Assembly: GCF_000383595.1 (NCBI RefSeq)
Contig: NZ_KB911581.1
Coordinates: 7,089,519 to 7,153,518, forward strand
Direction of reading: 5' to 3'
Length of the DNA: 64,000 nt
DNA from: Streptomyces bottropensis ATCC 25435
Lineage (GTDB): Bacteria; Actinomycetota; Actinomycetes; Streptomycetales; Streptomycetaceae
Position numbers and translations under genes: made by a program. Shown here piece after piece: positions 34,701-42,028 of the stretch. Within the stretch, counting starts at the first letter, position 1. The number at the start of each line of letters is the position of its first letter. A model generated the notes under the pieces. The model saw only the letters and a program-made list of their open reading frames with translations, made no database searches and was not told where the DNA came from.

Positions 34701-35743
34701 AGTACACCAAGGCGGTGAAGCTGGCCCGCGAGGCCCATCAGGGGTTCAGCCAGATCTTCCACGAGTCGCACGGCCGGACGCTCAACGCCGCGAACAACCT
34801 CGCGCTCGCGCTGCGCATGGTCGGTCACTACGACGAGGCCCGCGACGTCGACCAGGACACCTACACCCGTCGCCGGGAGGTTCTCGGGCCCGACCACCCC
34901 TACACGCTGATCTCGGCCCAGGGACTCGGCCGCGATCTGCGCGAGGTCGGCCGCTACACCGACTCGGTGGCGGTCCTGTCCGAGGCGTACGAGATTCACA
35001 AGCGGATTCTCGGCAAGGACTTCCCCGGCACGCTCAGCTGCGCCAAGTCGCTCGCCGTGTCGCTGAGGCGGGCGGGTCAGTTCGTGGACGCGCATCGGCT
35101 GACCCGGGCGACGCTCACCCAGTACCGGACCCAGTACACGAGGGACAAGTACCCGGAGCCGATCCCCGACTCGCTCGCCTGTGAGCTGAACCTGGCGGCC
35201 GACCTGTACGCCGCCGACGAGCCGGACCGGGCGCGCGAGACCGTCCGGAGCGTGTTGGAGCACTATGTGCAGGTGCCGGGCAGGGAACACCCCTACACCC
35301 AGGCCGCGCTCAACAACCTCGGCATCTACCTGTGGGCCTGCGGGGACGCGGAGGAGGCCGAGGAGGTGTTCCAGCAGGTCACGGAGCGCATGGCGGCGGG
35401 GCTCGGCGAGGAGCACCCCCACACCCTCTTCGCCCGCGCGAACCACGCCAACGTACTGGCGGAGAAGGGGCGTCCGGAGGAGGCCTGGGCCCTGGAGGAG
35501 CCGGCCCGCAACGTCCTGAAGTCCCTCCTCGGCCCCCAGCACCCCGAGACCCTCGCCGTCGTCAGCAACTCCGCGTTGACGCTGCGTGCCCTGGGCCGCG
35601 AGGAGGAGGCCCAGCGCCTGCGAGAGGCGACCCTCGCGGAGCTGCGCCGGCTCGGCCAGAAGCTGGGCGAGGGCAACGGGATCACCCGTCTGGTGGGTCA
35701 GCGGCGGCGGGTGTACCGGGACCTGGAACCGCTGGCCGTGTGA
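31793..35743 (+). CDS. fxsT: FxSxx-COOH system ParA-TIR-NB-ARC-TPR protein
   Basis: A 1316-residue multi-domain STAND-type protein. Residues ~8-330 are a ParA/MinD-like ATPase with a deviant Walker A (Y-K-G-G-T-G-R-T, 14-22). Residues ~338-480 are a second TIR-like domain (DILIVYAAENRMWADWVEAV). An NB-ARC ATPase follows with L-F-G-L-G-G-V-G-K-T near 520, Walker B L-V-F-D-N-A-D and L-V-T-S-R. From ~870 to 1290 come about nine tetratricopeptide repeats with the L-G-x-x-H-P-x-T pattern typical of kinesin-light-chain-like repeats. Domain order suggests a ligand-triggered switch: repeats sense, NB-ARC oligomerises, TIR acts. ATG 31793 has GAGGAG upstream. It is the last gene of the fxs operon. Confidence 0.9.
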   Translation: MTARKDGRIITFYSYKGGTGRTMALANAAWILAANGKRVLAVDWDLEAPGLDRFFQPFLDPSVLASTTGVLDMITEYCWAATTGGPRSGPWHRDYARVEQHAVSLGPERLGLSFPEGGSLDFLSAGRRNREYSATVSSFEWDNFYERLGGGQFLDALREDMKGSYDYVLIDSRTGLSDSADICTIQMPDVLVDCFTLSGQSLDGAAAVARSVEGGQHKRRIRVLPVLMRIDEGEKRKVDAGRALARLRFEGLPRGLDGEELGAEQQDAYWGAMEIPYVPFYAYEETLATVGDKSNIANSLLSAFERLTKVISDGEVTALPPIPEPVRQRCLEAFTRRQPMTDILIVYAAENRMWADWVEAVLRQAGCNVTLHDVSTGPPERLDTATRALLLVSHAFQKSRHAQSVWRSLADTALAMPRAATVPLRVDEVRFPDAYVDHEPVDLYRFDAGQCVSALLGALKLPERPDDLVVVEPRFPGSAPTVWNAPQRNTTFTGRSRILDELREQLRGGVSAVGSQPKTLFGLGGVGKTQVALEYVHRFMADYDLVWWISAEHGDGVTSALAELGARIHAPGGDDMTLVSQETVRMLAEGVPTKRWILVFDNADNPEELTRFFPQGGGGHILVTSRNQTWEQRGTSLPVDVFPRHESVEHLSRRAPGLSADEADRVAEAVGDLPLAVEQAAAWLAETATPIEEYLRQLNEQTTGVLDLNQPADYPQTVAATWNISITRLRDRSPASVRLLQLCAFMAPEPISSHLLYSREMLDELKKVDPSLQESLMLGRVIREIGRFALAKVDQASTSIQVHRLVQAVIRSRLTEEEQRQARHVVHTMLVGARPPGDEPIDDAETWPRFAIIWPHLNASELRDCHEVEPRRLLIDRVRYLWKRGDFPGARRLAEDLLAYWKETLGEDDMQYMYLHGQLANVLRTQGRFVEARDIDEEVRERQLRVLGPTHPHTYVTTSSLASDLAALGEYTKAVKLAREAHQGFSQIFHESHGRTLNAANNLALALRMVGHYDEARDVDQDTYTRRREVLGPDHPYTLISAQGLGRDLREVGRYTDSVAVLSEAYEIHKRILGKDFPGTLSCAKSLAVSLRRAGQFVDAHRLTRATLTQYRTQYTRDKYPEPIPDSLACELNLAADLYAADEPDRARETVRSVLEHYVQVPGREHPYTQAALNNLGIYLWACGDAEEAEEVFQQVTERMAAGLGEEHPHTLFARANHANVLAEKGRPEEAWALEEPARNVLKSLLGPQHPETLAVVSNSALTLRALGREEEAQRLREATLAELRRLGQKLGEGNGITRLVGQRRRVYRDLEPLAV

Positions 35744-35793
35744 GGAGGCGCGCCCGGTGTCCTCGGGCACGGCGGACCGGGCGAGCGGCCCGT

Positions 35794-36696
35794 TCACGCC
35801 GCCGCCGGCTCCGTGGCGGTGAGGAGCCAGCTCAGGACGCCCGGCAGGGCCCGGATCGCGGCGAAGTGGGCGGCCGCGGGTTCGTAGACGGTGACGGCGC
35901 CGGGGATGCGGTCGGCGAGCCAGGAGGAGTGGGCGGAGGGGGTGAAGACGTCCTTTCCGGCGTGCCAGAGCAGGACGGGGACCCTGATCTGCGCCGGGTC
36001 GAAACCCCAGGGGCCGGTCAGCGCGAGCGCGTCGTCGATCCAGCCGTACGGCGAGGTCCGCAGCGCCTCGTGGTAGTTGCGCAGCAGCATCGACCGGATG
36101 CCGTTGTCCGAGACGATCGCCCGGTCCTCGTCGGTGAGATCGCCGCGCAGTTCGTCGAGCAGCCGGGCGGGGTCGGACCGGATGGCTGCCGACCGGGGAA
36201 TGAGCTGGGCGACGAAGCCCCGGGGGTCGGTGAGGACCGAGCGGAACTCACGGACGTTGTGCGGGGCCATGCCGGCGAACCAGTCGAGTCCCTCCGCGTC
36301 CTGCGGCGCGAGCGTCACGAGTGCGGCGGCCCGGGTCACCCGGTGGGGCAGCAGAGCGGCACAGGCCAGCGCGTGCGGGGCCCCGCCGGACCGGCCCACG
36401 ACGGCGAAGCGGTCCAGCCCCAGCGCGTCGGCGACCACTTCGACGTCCCTCACGACATCCACGACCCGTCGTCCCGGTCGCCGGTCCGAACCGCCGTACC
36501 CGGGGCGGTCGTAGCTGATCAGTCGAGCGCCGCGGTGATAGAGGAAGATGGACCGGGGTCTCGGTCCCACCCTGCTCCCGGGCATGCCGTGCAACAGGAA
36601 CACCGGCCGTCCGCCCGGATCCCCCGCGCACTCGACCCGCAACCGCCGCCCGTCGGCCGTCCGGACCTGGTCCGGCGTCCGTACGAGGTCATGCAC
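35794..36696 (-). CDS. Alpha/beta hydrolase
   Basis: A 300-residue alpha/beta-hydrolase-fold enzyme. The oxyanion H-G-M-P-G-S precedes the nucleophile elbow V-G-R-S-G-G-A (residues ~97-103); an acidic residue in W-H-A-G-K-D-V and His in A-A-A-H-F-A complete the triad. The start at GTG 36696 follows GGGGGAGGGG. It sits convergently after fxsT with a 50-base gap lacking a clear terminator, and does not look like a member of the fxs operon. Substrate unknown. Confidence 0.8.
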   Translation of the reverse strand: MHDLVRTPDQVRTADGRRLRVECAGDPGGRPVFLLHGMPGSRVGPRPRSIFLYHRGARLISYDRPGYGGSDRRPGRRVVDVVRDVEVVADALGLDRFAVVGRSGGAPHALACAALLPHRVTRAAALVTLAPQDAEGLDWFAGMAPHNVREFRSVLTDPRGFVAQLIPRSAAIRSDPARLLDELRGDLTDEDRAIVSDNGIRSMLLRNYHEALRTSPYGWIDDALALTGPWGFDPAQIRVPVLLWHAGKDVFTPSAHSSWLADRIPGAVTVYEPAAAHFAAIRALPGVLSWLLTATEPAAA

Positions 36697-36798
36697 AGCG
36701 TCCCCCTCCCCCCGGTCCGCAGACCGGGACCACGCTGCCCGAACATTTCCCGCGCGCCTACCCCGCGAAACGAACACGCAGGTCAAATGGGGCCTACG

Positions 36799-36823
36799 CA
36801 GGGCCTGAGCAGGGCCTGAGCAG
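36799..36823 (+). repeat. Tandem 11-bp repeat before the flavoprotein gene
   Basis: CAGGGCCTGAG occurs at 36799-36809 and again at 36810-36820, followed by CAG, a head-to-tail repeat with a period of about one helix turn. It lies between the divergent hydrolase and flavoprotein genes, 30 bases upstream of the promoter candidate. Confidence 0.55.
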
Positions 36824-36852
36824 CGGAATCTGATGAAGCGTCAGTACACGTC

Positions 36853-36881
36853 TTGACTTCACCACCCCTTCCCGTCAGATT
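36853..36881 (+). promoter_or_regulatory. Promoter candidate of the flavoprotein gene
   Basis: TTGACT at 36853-36858 and CAGATT at 36876-36881 are 17 bases apart, close to the vegetative -35/-10 arrangement. The gene starts 92 bases downstream. Confidence 0.5.
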
Positions 36882-36973
36882 CGAGGCTCCGCACACCGCC
36901 CGGCGCGAACGGGACCGTCGCCGCCGCGGCGGCAGCACGGCCACCATCCCTTCGTGAGGCTGGAGCGTCCGGC

Positions 36974-38782
36974 ATGTCCAAGAGCGCGGATCCTGAGGCA
37001 CGTACGGGGGCGGAGGCCGGCCCCAGTCGGCGGCGGGTGCTCGGTACGGCCGCGGGGGCGGGAGCCGCCGTGGCGGCCGGTGGGCTCGTGGGGAGTCCGG
37101 CCGTGGCCGCCGCCCCGCCGGTCCTCGGCACCTACGACGTGGTCGTCGTCGGCTCCGGCGCGGCCGGGATGACCGCCGCGCTCACGGCGGCGAAGCAGGG
37201 GCTGAGTTGTGTCGTCGTGGAGAAGGCGCCGACGTTCGGGGGGTCGGCGGCGCGGTCGGGGGCCGGGATCTGGCTGCCCAACAACAGTGTGATCAAGGCG
37301 GCGGGGGTGCCGGACACGCCCGCCAAGGCGGCGCAGTACCTCGCGGCCGTGGTCGGGCCCGAGGTGCCCGCCGACCGGCAGAAGGCGTTCCTCGACCACG
37401 GGCCCGCGATGCTGTCGTTCGTCATGGCCAACAGCCCGCTGAGGTTCCGGTGGATGGAGGGGTACAGCGACTACTACCCGGAGCTGCCGGGCGGGCTGGC
37501 GAACGGGCGGTCCGTCGAACCGGACCAGTTCGACGGGAACCTGCTGGGCGACGAGCTGGCCCGGCTCAATCCCGCCTATCTGGCGACTCCGGCCGGGATG
37601 GTGGTGTTCAGCGCCGACTACAAGTGGCTCGCGCTGACCACCGTGAGCGCGAAGGGCCTGGCCGTCGCGACCGAGTGCCTGGCCCGGGGGACGAAGGCCG
37701 CGCTGCTCGGGCAGAAGCCGCTCACCATGGGGCAGGCGCTGGCGGGCGGGCTGCGGGCCGGACTGCTCGGCGCCGGTGTGCCGGTGTGGCTGAACACCCC
37801 GCTGACGGACCTGTACCTGGAGAACGGGGCCGTGGCGGGAGCGGTCGTGACCAGGAACGGCTCCACCGGGCTGGTCCGCGCCCGCAAGGGTGTCGTCGTC
37901 GGCTCCGGCGGCTTCGAGCACAACGCGGCCATGCGGGCGCAGTACCAGGAGCAGCCGGTCGGGGCGCGGTGGACGGTGGGGGCGAAGGAGAACACCGGGG
38001 ACGGGATCCGGGCCGGTCAGCGGGCCGGTGCCGATCTCGCGCTGATGGACGACGCCTGGTGGGGGCCCGCGATCGACACTCCGGGTGAGGCCTGGTTCTG
38101 TCTCGCCGAACGCACCCTGCCCGGTGGGCTGTTGGTCAACGGGGCCGGTGCGCGGTTCGTCAACGAGGCGGGGCCGTACAGCGACGTCGTCCACACGATG
38201 TACGAGAAGGACACGTCGTCCGCCTCGCACATCCCGGCCTGGCTGATCGTCGACCAGAACTACCGCAACCGGTATCTGTTCAAGGACATCGTGCCGACCT
38301 TCCCGTTCCCGGACGAGTGGTACGACGCCGGGGCCGCCCACAAGGCGTGGACGATCGACGCGCTGGCCGGTGCGATCGGTGTCCCCGCCGCCGCCCTGCG
38401 TTCCACCGTCGACCGCTTCAACTCCCTTGCCCGGCAAGGGGACGACACGGACTTCGGGCGGGGCGACAGCGCGTACGACCACTACTACACGGATCCGTCC
38501 GTGCGCCCCAACTCCTGCTTGGCGCCCCTGTGGCTGCCGCCCTTCTACGCCCTGCGGATCGTCCCGGGCGACCTCGGCACCAAGGGCGGCCTCCTCACCG
38601 ACGCGCGCGCCCGCGTCCTGCGCCCGGACGGCACGGTGATCGCCGGTCTGTACGCGGCGGGCAACGCCAGCGCCGCCGTGATGGGCCGCAGTTACGCGGG
38701 CGCCGGTTCGACGATCGGGCCCGCGATGACGTTCGGCTACGTGGCCGCGCTGGACATCGCGGGGAAGCTCCAGGGGCGCTAG
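36974..38782 (+). CDS. Tat-exported FAD-dependent 3-ketosteroid-Delta1-dehydrogenase-like protein
   Basis: A 602-residue flavoprotein of the succinate dehydrogenase/fumarate reductase flavoprotein superfamily, closest in appearance to 3-oxosteroid 1-dehydrogenases. A twin-arginine leader (SRRRVLGTAAGAGAAVAAGG, then A-V-A-A-A) covers residues 17-47. The FAD dinucleotide loop D-V-V-V-V-G-S-G-A-A-G-M lies at ~55-66; the C-terminal G-L-Y-A-A-G-N-A-S-A-A-V-M-G and Y-A-G-A-G-S-T-I-G are typical of KstD. The export signal is unusual for this family, which is mostly cytoplasmic, so it may act on extracellular substrates or simply be anchored. GGAGCG precedes the ATG. Its stop codon overlaps that of the convergent gene. 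Confidence 0.8.
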   Translation: MSKSADPEARTGAEAGPSRRRVLGTAAGAGAAVAAGGLVGSPAVAAAPPVLGTYDVVVVGSGAAGMTAALTAAKQGLSCVVVEKAPTFGGSAARSGAGIWLPNNSVIKAAGVPDTPAKAAQYLAAVVGPEVPADRQKAFLDHGPAMLSFVMANSPLRFRWMEGYSDYYPELPGGLANGRSVEPDQFDGNLLGDELARLNPAYLATPAGMVVFSADYKWLALTTVSAKGLAVATECLARGTKAALLGQKPLTMGQALAGGLRAGLLGAGVPVWLNTPLTDLYLENGAVAGAVVTRNGSTGLVRARKGVVVGSGGFEHNAAMRAQYQEQPVGARWTVGAKENTGDGIRAGQRAGADLALMDDAWWGPAIDTPGEAWFCLAERTLPGGLLVNGAGARFVNEAGPYSDVVHTMYEKDTSSASHIPAWLIVDQNYRNRYLFKDIVPTFPFPDEWYDAGAAHKAWTIDALAGAIGVPAAALRSTVDRFNSLARQGDDTDFGRGDSAYDHYYTDPSVRPNSCLAPLWLPPFYALRIVPGDLGTKGGLLTDARARVLRPDGTVIAGLYAAGNASAAVMGRSYAGAGSTIGPAMTFGYVAALDIAGKLQGR

Positions 38783-40302
38783 GGGGTGTCGCCCGGCACC
38801 GTCTCTTCGAGCCGGAGGTCGATGTACGGGATCGTGTCCCCGTCCAGCAGGTAGCGCTCGGTCTCGACGAATCCGTGGCCGAGCGCGAACCGCAGGCCGT
38901 CCTCGTTGGACGCGAGGACGCAGGTCTCGATCACCCGGGCGTCCAGCTCCCGCGCCCGCCGCACCGCCCGCTCGTACAGCCGCTCGCCGAATCCGCGCCC
39001 GCGATGTTCGGCGAGCACGCGCGCGATGACCACGGCCGTCGCCGTGTCCGGGCCGGGAGGGCGGACCGTGGAGTTGCCCACGAGAACGCCGTCGGCGTAC
39101 GCGAGTGCCAGGTCGTTGCGCGCGGCCCGCTGCCGGACGTCGTCGAGCGAGAGCTGATGCGGGGGGATGACCGTGTTGTGGACGTACCGCCAGGCTTCGA
39201 GGTCCTCGTCGCTCGCGGTGGCGTCCAGGCGCCTGATGTCGAGGTCGGTCATGGGGGCAGCCTGGGCGGGGTCCGCGCCCGGCTCGTGGACGTCGTCGGT
39301 GTCGCCGTCGTCGTCGAGGAGGGCGTACGCCCGTACCGGAAACGTGCCCATGCCCTCGACGGCCGGGGGCGCGGCGTGGAACCGGAAGCCCCGCGGGGGC
39401 AGTCGGTCCAGGCCCCGCAGGTGTTCCACCACGGGGATGCCGGCGGCGAGCAGGCCGGTGTGGGCGGGGCGGGTGCCGTCGTCGGTGTCGTCGATGTTGA
39501 GGGAGTCGATGCCGACGAGGGCGGCGCCCCGCTCGACGAGCAGGGCGACGGCTTCGGCGGTGAGGTAGGGGTGGCCGTGCCCGTACCGGTCGGTGCCCCA
39601 GTGCCGGTCCCAGCCGGTGTGGATCAGCACGGCCCGCCCGGAGACGTCGTACGGCAGCAGCGCCTTGCGGTCCACCGCCCGGCTCCCGGTGTCCTGGACG
39701 CGTACGACGACGCCGTCGAGGTCGGTGAACCTGTCGATCGGCAGCGCGGCGAGGTCGTGTCCGGCGCCGAAGCGGTGGAAGGGGCTGTCGAGGTAGGTGC
39801 CGGTGTTGGACACCATCGAGATACGGCCGATGGCGAACTCGGTGCCGGGCGCGTAGACCTCCCGTGAGGCGTCGCGCGTGAGGTGCTCGCCGATCTCGGG
39901 GCCGGGGAGCCCGGGGTAGGTGGTCATGCCGTGCCGGATGGTGTGGCTCAGGTCGACGATCCGGCGGGCGCCCTTCCCCCGTACGGGCTCGCGCGGCCCG
40001 CCCGCGGTGTCCGTCACGCCCCGCGACCCCTTGTGCGGCTCCCGCACCGCTTCCCGGCTCCTGATGTGCACCTTGTCGACCATGAGCAGCCCGAGGTGCC
40101 GGACGAACGATTCGGCCAGTTCGCCGTCCCCGATCTCCGCGTCCGGTACGTCCAGCAGGAAGCCCCGGGTCTCCAGTCCGCCGCCGTTGCCGAAGACCAC
40201 CTCGGCGTCGAACCGGATCCGCCACTGCCCGCCGGTGCCGCTCCGGTCGCCGTCGCCGTGTTGTGCGGCGCTTCCGCCCTGGTCGTCGCTGTGCTCGCTC
40301 AT
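38779..40302 (-). CDS. Cyclase-family hydrolase fused to a GNAT acetyltransferase
   Basis: A 507-residue chain with three parts. Residues ~25-85 form a small domain (WRIRFDAEVVFGNGGGLETR). Residues ~110-345 are a cyclase/kynurenine-formamidase-like metal hydrolase (DLSHTIRHGMTTYPG, and N-T-G-T-Y-L-D-S-P-F-H in place of H-T-G-T-H-x-D-A-P-x-H). Residues ~360-505 are a GNAT domain with R-V-L-A-E-H-R-G-R-G-F-G, the acetyl-CoA loop. An internal Met opens the GNAT part (A-P-M-T-D-L-D-I-R-R-L), but the frame is open throughout and there is no ribosome-binding site before it. GGAGGA precedes the ATG at 40302. It is divergent from the LysR gene. Confidence 0.8.
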   Translation of the reverse strand: MSEHSDDQGGSAAQHGDGDRSGTGGQWRIRFDAEVVFGNGGGLETRGFLLDVPDAEIGDGELAESFVRHLGLLMVDKVHIRSREAVREPHKGSRGVTDTAGGPREPVRGKGARRIVDLSHTIRHGMTTYPGLPGPEIGEHLTRDASREVYAPGTEFAIGRISMVSNTGTYLDSPFHRFGAGHDLAALPIDRFTDLDGVVVRVQDTGSRAVDRKALLPYDVSGRAVLIHTGWDRHWGTDRYGHGHPYLTAEAVALLVERGAALVGIDSLNIDDTDDGTRPAHTGLLAAGIPVVEHLRGLDRLPPRGFRFHAAPPAVEGMGTFPVRAYALLDDDGDTDDVHEPGADPAQAAPMTDLDIRRLDATASDEDLEAWRYVHNTVIPPHQLSLDDVRQRAARNDLALAYADGVLVGNSTVRPPGPDTATAVVIARVLAEHRGRGFGERLYERAVRRARELDARVIETCVLASNEDGLRFALGHGFVETERYLLDGDTIPYIDLRLEETVPGDTP

Positions 40303-40350
40303 GGCCCGATCCTCCCTGCAGTCCCACTTCACCACAAGCAAGATTTACTG

Positions 40351-40372
40351 AAGCGGCACTACAGTGCCGCTT
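40351..40372 (+). promoter_or_regulatory. Perfect inverted repeat abutting the LysR start codon
   Basis: AAGCGGCACT and AGTGCCGCTT, 10-bp arms around two bases, end exactly at the base before the ATG of the LysR gene and lie 49 bases from the divergent gene. There is no separate ribosome-binding site for the LysR gene, so the dyad is both leader and probable autoregulatory operator. Confidence 0.65.
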
Positions 40373-41296
40373 ATGGAACTGGATCCTCGCCGGCTGCGCG
40401 TCCTGCGTGCGGTGGCGTTGCGCGGCGGGGTGGTGGACGCGGCGAAGGTGCTGCATCTGACGCCCTCGGCCGTCTCGCAGCATCTGGCGCAGCTGGAGCG
40501 GGAGGTGGGACAGCCGCTGGTGGACCGTTCGCGGCGCCGGGCGGGGCTGACCCCGGCGGGGCGGTTGCTGGCGGCGCGGGCCGAGCGCATCGAGCAGGAA
40601 CTGGCCGAGGCCCGCCGGGAACTGGCCGAACTGACCGGCCGCACGACGGGGCCGGTGACGGTCGCCGCGTTCTCCTCCGCGGTGTGCCATCTGCTCGTCC
40701 CCGCCCTCGGCGCCCTCGCCCGCACCCATCCGGGGCTGGAACCGCGGGTGGTGGAGGCCGAGGGCGCCGAGGTCCTGCGCGATCTGCGCACCGGAGGGCT
40801 GGATCTGCTGGTCGTCGAGTACGACGGTGACGATCCCGATCCGGACGAGCAGTGGCGCGACCTGGCGTCCGCGCCGGTCGCCGACGACGCGTACCGCGTG
40901 ATCACCCCCGCCGACTGGTCCCCGCCGCCCCGTTCGGTCAGGGACCTCGCCGGGCGCCCCTGGGTCACCGCCCCGCCCGGCACCGCCTGCGGTCGCGCCC
41001 TGGCCCGTATCTCCGCCCAGTACGCCTTCACCCCGCTCCGCGCGCACACGGCCCTGGAGTTCCCGACGGCCCTCGCCCTGGTCCGGGCGGGCCTCGGCGC
41101 GGCCGTCGTCCCCACGCTCGCCCTCACCGACGCCCCGCCGGAGACCGTGGCCCTCCCGACGGTCCCGGTCGCCGGTCATCGCCGTATCGCGGCGGTCTGG
41201 CCGGCCTCGCCGTCCGGCCCGCAGCCCCGGACCTCGGCTCTGGTCGAGGCGCTCCGGCTCGCCGCGGTGCGACTGGGGCTGCCGCCCGCGCCCTGA
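40373..41296 (+). CDS. LysR-family transcriptional regulator
   Basis: A 307-residue LysR-type regulator. The N-terminal helix-turn-helix reads RLRVLRAVALRGGVVDAAKV, then S-A-V-S-Q-H-L-A-Q-L-E, followed by a linker helix and a two-lobed periplasmic-binding-like effector domain from ~90. It is divergent from the cyclase-GNAT gene and is the obvious candidate to control it. The start at ATG 40373 (an in-frame GTG at 40364 lies inside the palindrome) directly abuts a 10-bp inverted repeat, so the message may be leaderless or repressed at translation start. Confidence 0.9.
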   Translation: MELDPRRLRVLRAVALRGGVVDAAKVLHLTPSAVSQHLAQLEREVGQPLVDRSRRRAGLTPAGRLLAARAERIEQELAEARRELAELTGRTTGPVTVAAFSSAVCHLLVPALGALARTHPGLEPRVVEAEGAEVLRDLRTGGLDLLVVEYDGDDPDPDEQWRDLASAPVADDAYRVITPADWSPPPRSVRDLAGRPWVTAPPGTACGRALARISAQYAFTPLRAHTALEFPTALALVRAGLGAAVVPTLALTDAPPETVALPTVPVAGHRRIAAVWPASPSGPQPRTSALVEALRLAAVRLGLPPAP

Positions 41297-41314
41297 CCGG
41301 GCGGCAGCCCCAGT
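41272..41314 (+). terminator. Terminator hairpin at the end of the LysR gene
   Basis: ACTGGGGCTGCCGCCCG and its exact complement form a 17-bp stem around a 9-base loop that contains the LysR stop codon. It lies between convergent genes and can serve both. Confidence 0.75.
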
Positions 41315-41352
41315 TCGTCACGAGGGTTCCGGGCGGGGCCCCGCACCGGCCG

Positions 41353-41913
41353 TCAGGGCGTCTTGATGAGCGTGTGGATCGCCCGGCCGAACGCGTCGGG
41401 GTCGGCGTCGTCGCCCATGGCCAGGCGCAGGGTGTATCCGGTGAGGAGGGCCAGGAGCACGTTCGCCGCGCCGGTGGCGTGCGGGTCGTCGGAGAGTCCG
41501 TGCCCGGTGCGTTCGTCGCGGATGAGGTCGGCGGCCTTCGCGTGGGCGGTGGCCAGGTGGCGGCGGACCTGTTCCGCCAGGCTCGGGGAGACGGCCGCCT
41601 CGCCCCAGATCTGCGCCATGAGCCGCGCGTGCTCCCGCCCGTCGCCGGTGCCGTGGACGCGCTCCGGCGACGCCGACAGGTCCGGCGAGGTGACGTGGTC
41701 CAGCGCCCGGTGGATGGTGTCCTCGCACACGGCCCGCACGAGGTGGTCCTTGCTCGGGAAGTAGCTGTAGATCGCCCCGCTCGACAGTTGGGACCGCGCG
41801 ACGATGTCGCCGGTGGAGGCCCGCACGAACCCCTTCTCGGCGAACACGGAGCGGGCGGCGTCCAGGATCTGCCGGCGCCGGGCGTTTCGATGGGCCTCGG
41901 TGACCTTCGGCAT
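41353..41913 (-). CDS. TetR-family transcriptional regulator
   Basis: A 186-residue regulator with the TetR helix-turn-helix at residues ~10-55 (RRQILDAARSVFAEKGF, T-G-D-I-V-A-R, G-A-I-Y-S-Y-F-P-S-K-D-H-L). The all-helical ligand domain follows. It is encoded after the MMPL transporter on the same strand, separated by a terminator hairpin, and is the natural regulator of that pump. Tandem palindromes with 6-bp arms upstream of the transporter are candidate binding sites. The start is ATG 41913; the preceding AAAGG is too far for a strong ribosome-binding site. Confidence 0.85.
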   Translation of the reverse strand: MPKVTEAHRNARRRQILDAARSVFAEKGFVRASTGDIVARSQLSSGAIYSYFPSKDHLVRAVCEDTIHRALDHVTSPDLSASPERVHGTGDGREHARLMAQIWGEAAVSPSLAEQVRRHLATAHAKAADLIRDERTGHGLSDDPHATGAANVLLALLTGYTLRLAMGDDADPDAFGRAIHTLIKTP

Positions 41914-41969
41914 GGGCGGGCGGCCTTTCGTCGTCGTGGACGCGTGGGTTCTTCGCTGATCACGAGGCG

Positions 41970-42005
41970 CTCGGGTCCGGGGCCGCCTACGGCCCCGGGC
42001 CCGAG
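41970..42005 (-). terminator. Terminator hairpin after the MMPL gene
   Basis: CTCGGGTCCGGGGCCG pairs with CGGCCCCGGGCCCGAG (15 of 16 positions, one G-T) around a 4-base loop, directly downstream of the MMPL stop on the minus strand and before the TetR gene. Confidence 0.65.
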
Positions 42006-42028
42006 TCGCGCCGCCCGGCCGCGGACCG

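Noticed and set aside
31757..35797. A 1346-codon open frame antisense to the ParA-TIR-NB-ARC-TPR gene
   Set aside because: It mirrors the codon structure of the real gene, has no recognisable domain and no ribosome-binding site.
35794..36696. Alpha/beta hydrolase as a further component of the FxSxx-COOH system
   Set aside because: It is on the opposite strand, convergent, with its own start signal; nothing links it to the peptide operon except adjacency.
36875..41179. A 1434-codon open frame on the minus strand opposite the flavoprotein gene and through several others
   Set aside because: It is arginine/glycine/proline-rich without domain signals and covers genes with clear motifs on both strands; long antisense frames are expected at this GC content.
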